Counted from the stretch's first letter, positions 1-9,125 are shown. The stretch is 64,000 nucleotides of DNA from an uncultured SAR116 cluster alpha proteobacterium (GCA_902529515.1 CABZWX010000001.1:1-64000); one strand, 5' to 3'. Notes: generated by a model not told the origin, from the letters alone. Numbers and translations are program-made.

Positions 1-190
1 TATTGGTTAGTTAATACGCCTCCAATTAACTACGGGGATACGCAATGTATAATTGGTATCATATTGATACTAAAATTATTAGGTTTTGAAAAGTCATATT
101 AGTATTATTTTGATACTTTTATCAAATGATGTGATATTTTTGCAACATGCAGTGATTTAGATAATTAATAAATTAAATTAAAATATATGA

Positions 191-490
191 TTAATTTAAA
201 AATCTTGAATCTACAGATATATAAGACTTTCTATTATCTTTAATGTCTTTTGTAATATTTAGTAGTTTTTTTTCACGTAATTTTTTTAAGCTTCTGAAAA
301 ATGTTGCTCTTGGATGTTGGCAATTTTTCCAAACACTCTCTAGACTAATTTGACTTTCTTTGCCTTGCTTATTTATTATTGCCTGAAATATATCTCTTTC
401 TGTCAATGACAAATCATCTAGTCCATACTTTTGTTCTTTAATACGTAAAAGTTGCCACAGTTCAGCCAAAGACTGCCTAGTTTCTTTCAT
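191..490 (-). CDS. winged-helix (MarR-like) transcriptional regulator
   Basis: Short ORF with wHTH-like pattern (LTERDIFQAI...PRATFFRSLKKLREKKLL); likely start at Met in MKETRQ (490), ORF track starts at 508. Confidence 0.55.
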   Translation of the reverse strand: MKETRQSLAELWQLLRIKEQKYGLDDLSLTERDIFQAIINKQGKESQISLESVWKNCQHPRATFFRSLKKLREKKLLNITKDIKDNRKSYISVDSRFLN

Positions 491-699
491 AACAAATCTT
501 CCCCCCAAAAGAAATGATATTATTTAATGATATAATTTTAGGCAATTTAATTCAATGTTTATTAATCCATCTAATAAATTCATTGAATTCGAACACTTAA
601 ATTAGAGATTTTAAAAAATAAAAAAGGATTGTATATTAGTTTTTAAATTATTTATAACTGTTAAAAAAATAAAATATTTGCATATAAAGTTGAATTAGA

Positions 700-1596
700 A
701 TGAAAATGAAAGAAAATAATCAAAATTCAATAGGTTTTATTGGCGCGGGTAATATGGGTTTGCCAATGTTGAAGAACTTGATAAAGCAAGGATATGAGGT
801 AAAGGTATATGACATTAATCCTAAGATTACTAAAAAGTTAGAAAAAGACAAAATAAAGTCTGTTAATAATTTAAGGGGTATTGCAAATAGTAATTTTATA
901 ATTTCAATTTTGCCAGATACAAATGATGTTGAAAATGTATTCAACGACCGTACCGGTATTAACTCATATCTGAAACCTGGAACAGTTGTAATTGACATGA
1001 GCACAATTTCATCAAAATCAGCAATTGAAATTGGTAAAACTCTACAAAAAATACAGGTTGATTTTCTTGATGCGCCAGTAAGTGGCGGCGTCAAAGGTGC
1101 TCAGAATGCAAAATTATCAATAATGGTAGGTGGGAAAAAAGACATCTTTAAAAAATCAATAAATATTCTTAATTGTTTTGGGAAAAATGTAATTTATGCT
1201 GGAAAATCTGGTATGGGTCAAATTTTCAAAATGTGTAATCAAATAATGGTAGGTTCTCACATACAAGCTATGTGTGAAGCTTTTGCTCTTTGTAAATCAA
1301 AAGGTGGTAATTTAAACCTTTTAAGAGAAACCTTAATGGGAGGGTCAGCTAATTCCTGGATGTTAGAGAATTTAGGAAATCATGTGATAGATAAAAATGA
1401 TCAAGCTGGATTCAGAATAGATTTGCAATTAAAAGATTTAAGGTTAGCTAGTGAGGCAGCTTTCGAGAGTGGAGTTCCGTTACCAGGTTTGTCTCTTGTC
1501 CAAACACTTTATTTGGAGTCAAGGGCTCACAATGAAGGAAAAAATGGAAACCAATCTTTATTTAAGACTTATGATAGAATGACAAACCAAAAATAG
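700..1596 (+). CDS. NAD(P)-dependent 3-hydroxyisobutyrate dehydrogenase-like oxidoreductase
   Basis: N-terminal IGFIGAGNMGLPMLKNL Rossmann motif, DAPVSGGVKGAQ substrate motif, conserved G-x3-K (GQIFKMCNQ). Confidence 0.9.
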   Translation: MKMKENNQNSIGFIGAGNMGLPMLKNLIKQGYEVKVYDINPKITKKLEKDKIKSVNNLRGIANSNFIISILPDTNDVENVFNDRTGINSYLKPGTVVIDMSTISSKSAIEIGKTLQKIQVDFLDAPVSGGVKGAQNAKLSIMVGGKKDIFKKSINILNCFGKNVIYAGKSGMGQIFKMCNQIMVGSHIQAMCEAFALCKSKGGNLNLLRETLMGGSANSWMLENLGNHVIDKNDQAGFRIDLQLKDLRLASEAAFESGVPLPGLSLVQTLYLESRAHNEGKNGNQSLFKTYDRMTNQK

Positions 1597-1617
1597 TTAC
1601 TTTAAATTTTCTATTAA

Positions 1618-1908
1618 TTATTTGCCTTCAAAAATTCTAATATCTCTATCTGCACCACCATCCAGCACTTTCAAAGCTAGCTGATAGTCAGAACCATAAT
1701 AAAAATCTTTTGCTTTTTCTAAGCTTTCAAATTCAACTAGAACAGTTTGTTCAGAAACACCATTTTCATGAGCATCTACTTCATTAGTGCTAGCTAATAT
1801 TATACCATTACCTTTCAAAATGGCAGGACCAGCAAGATCAAGATATGCCTGTCTTTTTTCAGGATTCGCAGGTGAACGGTGGGCGCTTAAAAAATAACCT
1901 TTAGGCAT
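1618..1908 (-). CDS. DUF1330 family protein
   Basis: MPKGYFLSAHRSPANPEKRQAYLDLAGPAI... and F-x-S-x-E-x-A-x-x-F-Y-x-S-x-x-Y pattern typical of DUF1330. Confidence 0.8.
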   Translation of the reverse strand: MPKGYFLSAHRSPANPEKRQAYLDLAGPAILKGNGIILASTNEVDAHENGVSEQTVLVEFESLEKAKDFYYGSDYQLALKVLDGGADRDIRIFEGK

Positions 1909-1995
1909 AAAAACTCCTTACATTATATATTTAGGACATCTTCTTTTTTTATAATTTTCAATACTTATATAAACAATATACCAAAGGAAATTGAC

Positions 1996-2427
1996 GTGAA
2001 AGATAAAAGTTTAGAAAAATCTCTAAAAAGAGCTAATTCAGGTGGAACACATAAGCTACTAAAAACAAAATTTTTAAATTTAGAAAATGATATATATAAC
2101 TTTGAACTTGAATTTTCAAAACAATGCTTAAACCCTTTTAAAACTGTTCAAGGTGGTATGATTACGAGTGCTATAGACGAAATAACTTCAATAAGTGTAA
2201 ATATTTTTACAAAAGATAAATATTTACCTAGTTCAACTGATATTCATACTACATTTCATAGACCATTATCTGAAGGCAAAGTACTTGGTGCTGCTAAAAT
2301 AATTAAATTAGGGAAACAAATAGTTTCAATAGAAGGAAGGTTGTTTACTCCTTCTGGCAAGGTTGCTGCCTCAGGTTTGCATACGGCAATTTTAGTAAAA
2401 ACATCACAAATAGACCAATATAAATAG
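1996..2427 (+). CDS. PaaI-type hotdog thioesterase
   Basis: N-P-x-x-T-V-Q-G-G-M hotdog motif (NPFKTVQGGMITSAIDE). Confidence 0.8.
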   Translation: MKDKSLEKSLKRANSGGTHKLLKTKFLNLENDIYNFELEFSKQCLNPFKTVQGGMITSAIDEITSISVNIFTKDKYLPSSTDIHTTFHRPLSEGKVLGAAKIIKLGKQIVSIEGRLFTPSGKVAASGLHTAILVKTSQIDQYK

Positions 2428-2436
2428 TCACCTAAC

Positions 2437-2580
2437 ATGATAAAAAAAGAGAATTTACCTTCAAAAATTTGTCTCATTTGCGAAAGACCGTTCACATGGA
2501 GAAAAAAATGGCAAAAGGTTTGGGATGAAGTTAAGTATTGTAGCGAAAAATGTAGAAGAAATAGGATCAAAACAAAATGA
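2437..2580 (+). CDS. DUF2256 family zinc-knuckle small protein (47 aa), absent from the ORF track
   Basis: Manual translation MIKKENLPSKICLICERPFTWRKKWQKVWDEVKYCSEKCRRNRIKTK; paired Cys motifs CxxC...CxxxC; ATGA overlap with next ORF. Confidence 0.85.
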   Translation: MIKKENLPSKICLICERPFTWRKKWQKVWDEVKYCSEKCRRNRIKTK

Positions 2581-2783
2581 AAATAAATAACAAAGATTAT
2601 GATATCAACAATATTATAGAAATGGCTTGGTGTGACAAAACAAGTTTTGACTCTATAAAATTTCAAACAAACCTAAGTGAAAAAGAAGTTATAAAAATAA
2701 TGAGATCAAACTTAAAAAAAAGTAGTTTCCAAATATGGAGAGAGAGGGTCTACGGCCGTAAAGCTAAACATGCAAAAATCTGA
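2577..2783 (+). CDS. DUF2805 / TIGR03643 family small protein
   Basis: NNIIEMAWCDKTSFDSIKFQTNLSEKEVIKIMRSNLKKSSFQIWRERVYGRKAKH, typical of the family; overlaps both neighbours. Confidence 0.85.
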   Translation: MKINNKDYDINNIIEMAWCDKTSFDSIKFQTNLSEKEVIKIMRSNLKKSSFQIWRERVYGRKAKHAKI

Positions 2784-4293
2784 AATACAAATAGTGTGGT
2801 TTAAAAGAGACTTAAGAACTATAGACCACAAACCTTTATTTGAAGCTTCAAAAACTCTAAAACCAATTTTACCAATATATGTCGTAGAAAATGAATATTG
2901 GAAACAGCCTTTTTCGAACAAAAGACATTGGTGTTTTATTTATGACAGTTTAATTGAGTTAAGAAAAGAATTAAAAAAACTTGGTCAATCGCTGATAGTA
3001 CGGATAGGGTCTGTGACAGAAATTTTTAATGAGTTATCAACACAATTTAAAATTATTTCAATATACGCTCACGAAGAAACAGGAAATCAATGGACTTATG
3101 ACAGAGATTTAAATGTTAAAAAATGGTCTAATCGAAAAAATATTCCTCTTATAGAGTATCCCACTAATGGTATAGTAAGAAATTTAAAAAATCGTGATGA
3201 TTGGTCAAAAATTAGAAATTTAAGAATGAAAGAAAGTTTAATTCCTAAACCTGTATCTCTAATGTCTATTGATGAAATTTTAGAAGGATCTATCCCTAAA
3301 AAAAATAGTCCTATTTTTAAAAACGATTTTAATGGTGAAGTTCAAAAAGGGGGAAGAAGTGAGGCTCTAAAAATAATACAAAGTTTTATCAACGATAGAG
3401 GTCAAAATTATTTATTTAATATTTCCAAACCAGGAATATCTGAAAAAACATGCTCTCGAATTTCTCCTCATTTGACTTGGGGAACTATCTCATCAAAAGA
3501 AATAATAAAACTATTGAATTTAAATAAAATCAATTCTCAAAAAAATAGAAGTACAATTAATAGTAGAAACCTAAATGCAATCAAATCTAGGCTTTCATGG
3601 AGATGTCATTTCATTCAGAAATTAGAATCTCAACCCTCCATAGAAACTTCATGTATGCATCCTTTTTATGATAAATTGAGAAAGGATAATATGAATTTAG
3701 AATATTATAAAGCTTGGAAAGAAGGATTGACAGGCTATCCATTTATAGATGCATGCATGAGAAGTCTAAATCATAACGGATGGATCACATTTAGAATGAG
3801 GGCAATGTTAGTTAGTTTTGCAAGTTATGATCTTTGGCTTGATTGGAGAAAAACAGGACATCATTTAGCCCAGACTTTTACAGACTACGAACCAGGTATT
3901 CATTATAGTCAATTACAAATGCAATCTGGAGTAACTGGTATCAACACATTAAGAATTTATAATCCAATCAAACAATCAATGGATCATGATATTAATGGTA
4001 AATTTATAAAAAAATGGGTTCATGAGCTCAGAAACATACCAGAAATATGGATACATGAGCCTTGGAAAATGGATCTGAAGACACAAGAAAATGTTAATTG
4101 TTTAATTGGAAAGCATTATCCTAAACCAATTGTTGATCACACCACAGCAATAAGAAATGCAAAAGCAAAAATATCATCTATTTTTCAAAAAGAAGGTTAT
4201 AGAAAAAAATCAAACATAGTATTTGAAAAATTAGGAAGCAGGAAAAGAACAAAATCATCAAAAAAAAGAAACACTCAACTTCAACTTATATAG
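2770..4293 (+). CDS. cryptochrome/photolyase family flavoprotein (divergent)
   Basis: N-terminal VWFKRDLRTIDHKPL, C-terminal FAD-binding region GYPFIDACMRSLNHNGWITFRMR...WLDWRKTG...RIYNPIKQ. Confidence 0.9.
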   Translation: MQKSEIQIVWFKRDLRTIDHKPLFEASKTLKPILPIYVVENEYWKQPFSNKRHWCFIYDSLIELRKELKKLGQSLIVRIGSVTEIFNELSTQFKIISIYAHEETGNQWTYDRDLNVKKWSNRKNIPLIEYPTNGIVRNLKNRDDWSKIRNLRMKESLIPKPVSLMSIDEILEGSIPKKNSPIFKNDFNGEVQKGGRSEALKIIQSFINDRGQNYLFNISKPGISEKTCSRISPHLTWGTISSKEIIKLLNLNKINSQKNRSTINSRNLNAIKSRLSWRCHFIQKLESQPSIETSCMHPFYDKLRKDNMNLEYYKAWKEGLTGYPFIDACMRSLNHNGWITFRMRAMLVSFASYDLWLDWRKTGHHLAQTFTDYEPGIHYSQLQMQSGVTGINTLRIYNPIKQSMDHDINGKFIKKWVHELRNIPEIWIHEPWKMDLKTQENVNCLIGKHYPKPIVDHTTAIRNAKAKISSIFQKEGYRKKSNIVFEKLGSRKRTKSSKKRNTQLQLI

Positions 4294-4296
4294 TTT

Positions 4297-4950
4297 TTAA
4301 CTTTTTTTAGTTTTGACAGCTTTTTTTCTTTTTGGGTAACAAGTCGTGCATATTTTACAAACAGTACCGTCACAAGCCCAAGCAGAACAAAATTCACGCC
4401 CATAAAATATTATTTGTAGATGAAGTTTGTTCCATTTTTCTTTAGGAAATAAACGTTTTAAATCATTCTCAGTTGTTTTAACATTTTTACCATTAGTTAA
4501 ACCCCATCTTTGAGCAAGCCTGTGAATATGTGTGTCTACCGGAAAAGCAGGTATACCAAATCCTTGAGAAACTACAACACTTGCTGTTTTGTGCCCAACA
4601 CCAGGTAATTTTTCTAATTCATTTATATCCTTGGGAACCATCCCATCAAATTTATTAACTAGAATTTTAGAAAGATTAGAAATTGCTTTAGATTTTTGAG
4701 GTGCAAGCCCACAGGGTCTAATAATTTCATAAATTTTTTCAACAGGGATTTTTTCCATATCAAAAGGATTATCGGCAATTTTGAATAATGACGGTGTTAC
4801 TTTATTTACACGTTCATCTGTACACTGTGCACTAAGCAATACAGCGACCAAGAGTTCAAAAACATTTTTGTTATTAAGTGGAACTGGCGTGTTTGGATAA
4901 GTCTGTTCCAAAAAATCCATTATAAATTTAGTTCGTTCAGATTTTAACAA
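4297..4950 (-). CDS. nth: endonuclease III
   Basis: HhH motif LEKLPGVGHKTASVVV, catalytic FPVDTHIHRLAQRWG, C-terminal cysteine cluster. Confidence 0.95.
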   Translation of the reverse strand: MLKSERTKFIMDFLEQTYPNTPVPLNNKNVFELLVAVLLSAQCTDERVNKVTPSLFKIADNPFDMEKIPVEKIYEIIRPCGLAPQKSKAISNLSKILVNKFDGMVPKDINELEKLPGVGHKTASVVVSQGFGIPAFPVDTHIHRLAQRWGLTNGKNVKTTENDLKRLFPKEKWNKLHLQIIFYGREFCSAWACDGTVCKICTTCYPKRKKAVKTKKS

Positions 4951-5042
4951 ATTTTAATCTCAAAATTTTGGGTTTATAATTTTTAGTATTATAATTTATA
5001 TATATCAGTTTTATTAATCTTAAAAAGTTTATAATAAATATT

Positions 5043-5732
5043 ATGAAAAAGTGGCAAATATTTAAACAAGGTGTTCTTCAAGAGTTACCCTTACAATTAG
5101 GTGTTTTTCCCTTTGGAATTATTTATGGAGTTATGGCTATTGAAAGTGGTTTAACTTTCTTGCAAGCCCTTCTAATGTCTTCAATTATTTTTGGTGGGGC
5201 TAGTCAGATAGCATTTGTTCAACTGTTATCAAATTCTACTCCATATGGAGTGATAGTCACAACTGTAGGTGCAATAAATTCACGGCATCTATTATATAGT
5301 ATTTCAATGGTTGAATATTTAAATAAGTTATCTTTAAGTTGGCGAGTGACACTGGCTTATTTACTAACTGATGAAGCTTATGCTGTATCAATTAGAAAAT
5401 TCATAAACCATTCAGATAATTCTATACTTCATTATCACCTTTTAGGTTCTGGCATAACATTATTTTTATCTTGGCAAATTTCTACATTACTTGGTGTCTG
5501 GTTAGGGAATGATTTGCCGGAATTTTTGGATTTGCAATTTATCATACCACTTACTTTTATAGCTATAATTATTCCAATGATTAAATCAAAATCAACTCTT
5601 ATCACAGTTATTTCGTCAGGAATTTCAGCACTTATTTTTAAAAACTTAGATATAAATTTCTGGATAATTTTGTCAGGCCTTACTGGTATCTTAGCAGGAA
5701 TGATATCAAGTAGATTGGATAAAAAATCATGA
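5043..5732 (+). CDS. azlC: AzlC family branched-chain amino acid exporter subunit
   Basis: AzlC pattern (FPFGIIYGVMA...SSIIFGGASQIAFVQLL...NSRHLLYS). Confidence 0.9.
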   Translation: MKKWQIFKQGVLQELPLQLGVFPFGIIYGVMAIESGLTFLQALLMSSIIFGGASQIAFVQLLSNSTPYGVIVTTVGAINSRHLLYSISMVEYLNKLSLSWRVTLAYLLTDEAYAVSIRKFINHSDNSILHYHLLGSGITLFLSWQISTLLGVWLGNDLPEFLDLQFIIPLTFIAIIIPMIKSKSTLITVISSGISALIFKNLDINFWIILSGLTGILAGMISSRLDKKS

Positions 5733-6037
5733 TTTGGTCGTTAATTATTTTATGTGGTGTCATTACTTTTTTGATTAGATTTATTCCTCTTTCAGGTATA
5801 ATTTCGAGTGATTTACCGTTATCCGTGAAACATACATTTAAATATATTCCTTTAGCAGTTTTAACTCCCATTATTGTTAATGACTTATCAATTATTGATA
5901 ATAACAATTTTTTCTTAATCGAAAATTTCAAATTATATGCTGCTTTAATAGCAATAGTAGTTTCAATAATTTGGAATAATGTTCTTGCTACAATATCAAT
6001 AGGTATGGCAAGTTTTTTAATATTGTCTAATATTTAA
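5729..6037 (+). CDS. azlD: AzlD family transporter subunit
   Basis: Small hydrophobic protein overlapping azlC by ATGA; GVITFLIRFIPL and KYIPLAVLTPIIV. Confidence 0.85.
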   Translation: MIWSLIILCGVITFLIRFIPLSGIISSDLPLSVKHTFKYIPLAVLTPIIVNDLSIIDNNNFFLIENFKLYAALIAIVVSIIWNNVLATISIGMASFLILSNI

Positions 6038-6063
6038 CGTTTAATTACTTGAGGAATTAATTA

Positions 6064-6432
6064 ATGAATAAAAATATTATAGGTATTAATGGTTGTGTAA
6101 AAGATTGTCATGAAGCAGCCGTAAAGGGTGGTTGGTGGCATGATGCTGAAGGACAAAAAAAAGATAGAAATGTTGGAGAATTATTGTGTCTAATACATTC
6201 AGAAATAAGTGAAGCTATGGAAGGTGCAAGAAAAGGATTAATGGACAACCATTTAAAACACAAATCAATGATGGAAGTTGAACTGGCTGATGCTGTTATT
6301 CGGATATTTGATCTAGCTGAATCTAGGAGTTTTAATTTAGGTGAAACAATTTATGAAAAATTAGAGTATAATAAGTCTAGAGCAGATCATAAACTTACAA
6401 ACCGCCTTCAAGAAGGTGGTAAAAAATTTTAG
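6064..6432 (+). CDS. MazG-like nucleotide pyrophosphohydrolase family protein
   Basis: ELLCLIHSEISEAMEGAR...VELADAVIRIFDLA: ExxE...ExxD motif. Confidence 0.8.
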   Translation: MNKNIIGINGCVKDCHEAAVKGGWWHDAEGQKKDRNVGELLCLIHSEISEAMEGARKGLMDNHLKHKSMMEVELADAVIRIFDLAESRSFNLGETIYEKLEYNKSRADHKLTNRLQEGGKKF

Positions 6433-6475
6433 TGTAAAAATTATTAAAATCTAAAAGTAAAATTAAATCTAAAAA

Positions 6476-7411
6476 ATGAAAACACAAATTTCAAACATAA
6501 TGTCACTTGATGATCATGTAATAAAAATTAACTTAGCCAAGAATAAAGTCAAAAATAGTATATTTGAGATGGCTGATGCAATAACAAATGCTTTGAATCA
6601 GTTAGAAAATAGACAAACTGAGTTAGCTCAAAAGCTTGGCATGTCAAAAGGTACTCTTTCAAAATGGCATTCAATTGGTTCCAACAATAATATAATGGGA
6701 ATCAGAGAATTAGCCCCCCCATCTTTTGATTCATTATATCAATTAAGTGTTTTAGACAATCAGTATTATAAATATTATGGAAAAGAAAAGGGAGGAGAAA
6801 AGTTTGTTAAACTTTTTAAAAATAAAGTTGTAACTCCTTTATCTCAAAGGAATGACATAAACAAAATTTTAAAATTACATAAACAAAAACTTAATTCTCA
6901 AAATGTTTCTACTAAAGTGTTAGACAATCAAAAATTTAATTCAGAAATAAAACTAAGCATTTTAGTTAAATCAAAATTACACTTTAACACTATTATAATT
7001 ATTCCATCAGATAGTCAGATTCATAAATGGAAAAATTTTTCCTCTATAAAAGATATAAATTATGATTATCCAATTCGTAGTTTAGAAGGTTTAGATGAAA
7101 ATATTTTCCAACAATGCCTAATTAAAGTTAAGGCTAAACATATTGATACTTCTATAAATTGTTTGAATTCATGGGGATATAAATACAATAAGATAATGGC
7201 CCCCAGACAGCCAAAAAGCGGTTTTGTCGATTTGTCATCTAAATTTGTATTAGTTGTTGGATCAAAAGGATTATCAAATAATAACAGATTAACAATAAAA
7301 TCAGATCAGAGCACTGATTTAATATATTATGCTAAAAAGACAGGAAACAGTCCCTTTTTATTTATAGGCGAAGTTGTTAATGAAAAAAATTGGATGTACT
7401 GTATTAATTAG
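6476..7411 (+). CDS. ParB-type HTH protein with degenerate MT-A70-like C-terminal domain
   Basis: HTH RQTELAQKLGMSKGTLSKW; C-terminal CLNSWGYKYNKIM...FVDLSSKFVLVVGSKG resembles MT-A70 late motifs; expected DPPW position reads PSDS. Confidence 0.6.
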   Translation: MKTQISNIMSLDDHVIKINLAKNKVKNSIFEMADAITNALNQLENRQTELAQKLGMSKGTLSKWHSIGSNNNIMGIRELAPPSFDSLYQLSVLDNQYYKYYGKEKGGEKFVKLFKNKVVTPLSQRNDINKILKLHKQKLNSQNVSTKVLDNQKFNSEIKLSILVKSKLHFNTIIIIPSDSQIHKWKNFSSIKDINYDYPIRSLEGLDENIFQQCLIKVKAKHIDTSINCLNSWGYKYNKIMAPRQPKSGFVDLSSKFVLVVGSKGLSNNNRLTIKSDQSTDLIYYAKKTGNSPFLFIGEVVNEKNWMYCIN

Positions 7412-7468
7412 ATTAATAATAAATAAACTTAAGTTCTATAAAAAGTTAACTGTTACTAAAGTTATACA

Positions 7469-8824
7469 ATGATACCTATTAAAGTATTAGTTCCTTCAGG
7501 AGTTCTTGGTCTTGGTTTTGATATAGAAGCTCTTAACAATGGTATTAAAAATAATCCAGATATTATTAGTATTGATGGAGGCTCTACAGATAGCGGGCCA
7601 TATTCTTTAGGTTCAGGAACATCGAAATATTCACGCGCTGCTATAAAAGCAGAGTGGAAAAGTCTTATGATAGCAAGAGAAAAAGCTAATGTACCACTTG
7701 TAATTGGTTCCTGTGGCACGTGTGGAACTAATGGGATGGTTGATTGGATGGAAAATATTACAATTGAATTAGCTGACGAATTAAATCAAAACATAAAAAT
7801 TGCCAAATTATATTGCCAACAAGAAAAAAACTTTATTAAAAAAAATTTTCAATTAAGTAAGATTTTTCCTTTAAACCCTGCCCCTATGCTTAATGATCAA
7901 TTAATTGAAGAAATGACAAATATCGTTGCGCTTGCAGGTGCTGAACAAATACAAGAATGTATAAACACAGGGGCTGAAATTATTTTAGCTGGCAGAACAA
8001 CTGATACTGCAATTATTTCAGCTTTGCCATTAATGAAAGGAGCTGATCCTGGTTCTTCCTGGCATGGAGCTAAAGTTGTTGAGTGTGGTGCACTATGTTC
8101 AACAAATCCCACATCTGGTGTTGTAATGGTAGAGTTTGATAAAACTGGATTTACCGTCGAGCCAATGTCTAAAAATGCATTTTGCACTTCTGAAACAGTT
8201 GCCGCTCATATGCTTTATGAAAATGCTGATCCTTATATTTTACATGAACCAGGAGGATATATGGATGTAACTTACTCAAATTATAATAATATTGACAAAA
8301 AAAAGGTTCGAGTAGAGGGTGCAAAATGGCATCTGTCAAAACAATATTGTGTTAAGTTAGAAGGAGCTAAGATTGCAGGATATCAAACTTCATTATTAGT
8401 TTTATTAAGAGACAAAAAATATGTGGAAAATGTAAAAAAATGGACAGATAAGTTATCAAAATTCTTAAAAAAAGAAATTAATGAAAGAATGGATATAGAC
8501 ACCTCTGAGTATTCACTGGAATTTAGACACATAGGTCTCAACTCAACTTTGGGAGAGTTAGAAAAAAATATAAGAAGTCCTGTTGAAGTTGGTGTTTTAT
8601 GTTTGATAACATCAAAAAATCAATTATCTACCGAAATAGCAAAATTAATAAATCCATTTTTATTACATTTTCCACTCTCCTCTTATGAAGAACTCCCAAC
8701 ATTTGCGTTTCCATTTTCTCCAGTGCATTCAGATAGAGGCTGTGTTTATGAGTTTGCATTAAATCATATTTTAGAATTGGATAATCCAATGGATGCATTT
8801 CAAATTGAAATATCAGAGGTATAA
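7469..8824 (+). CDS. AtuA family (DUF1446) acyclic terpene utilization-like protein
   Basis: VLVPSGVLGLGFDIEAL...IDGGSTDSGPYSLG...VIGSCGTCGTN typical of DUF1446. Confidence 0.85.
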   Translation: MIPIKVLVPSGVLGLGFDIEALNNGIKNNPDIISIDGGSTDSGPYSLGSGTSKYSRAAIKAEWKSLMIAREKANVPLVIGSCGTCGTNGMVDWMENITIELADELNQNIKIAKLYCQQEKNFIKKNFQLSKIFPLNPAPMLNDQLIEEMTNIVALAGAEQIQECINTGAEIILAGRTTDTAIISALPLMKGADPGSSWHGAKVVECGALCSTNPTSGVVMVEFDKTGFTVEPMSKNAFCTSETVAAHMLYENADPYILHEPGGYMDVTYSNYNNIDKKKVRVEGAKWHLSKQYCVKLEGAKIAGYQTSLLVLLRDKKYVENVKKWTDKLSKFLKKEINERMDIDTSEYSLEFRHIGLNSTLGELEKNIRSPVEVGVLCLITSKNQLSTEIAKLINPFLLHFPLSSYEELPTFAFPFSPVHSDRGCVYEFALNHILELDNPMDAFQIEISEV

Positions 8825-8825
8825 T

Positions 8826-9125
8826 TTGTTAACCCTAGGTGAAAAAGTTAGAAAAATCAGATCTAAGAATGCAGGACCTTTTTGGATTACTATTGATATT
8901 TTTTGTGGCAATAAAAAAATATACAAAGAAGTTTGTAATAAATTAAAAAATTCGGAAATAATAAATTTACTTATGATAAGTGAACAACAGCTAAAGAGAT
9001 TTGAGATTGACGATTTAAATGTAATTAAATTTTCTTTTCCTAGGAAGATAATACAAGGAAATATTTTTGATAGAGATATGCATGGGGCTCAACTGGCCGT
9101 TCTACTTTCTGAAATGAAGTTTTAA
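8826..9125 (+). CDS. DUF4387 family protein
   Basis: KVRKIRSKNAGPFWITIDIFC...FDRDMHGAQ; probable TTG start at 8826 directly after AtuA stop. Confidence 0.8.
   Translation: MLTLGEKVRKIRSKNAGPFWITIDIFCGNKKIYKEVCNKLKNSEIINLLMISEQQLKRFEIDDLNVIKFSFPRKIIQGNIFDRDMHGAQLAVLLSEMKF

Noticed and set aside
720-1094. Minus-strand ORF opposite the 3-hydroxyisobutyrate dehydrogenase gene
   Set aside because: Antisense shadow of a strongly recognisable CDS, no family motif. The same applies to 7462-7719, 7897-8187, 10372-10566, 16675-16878, 19428-19670, 26920-27198, 27208-27549, 30422-30751, 32157-32591, 47348-47662, 56125-56358 and 56398-56814
2256-2666. 136-aa minus-strand ORF
   Set aside because: Overlaps the thioesterase, DUF2256 and DUF2805 genes, which have family signatures and good overlap architecture
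6064-7411. Restriction-modification or toxin-antitoxin defence island
   Set aside because: No nuclease, helicase, toxin or integrase; the methyltransferase-like domain appears to lack DPPW
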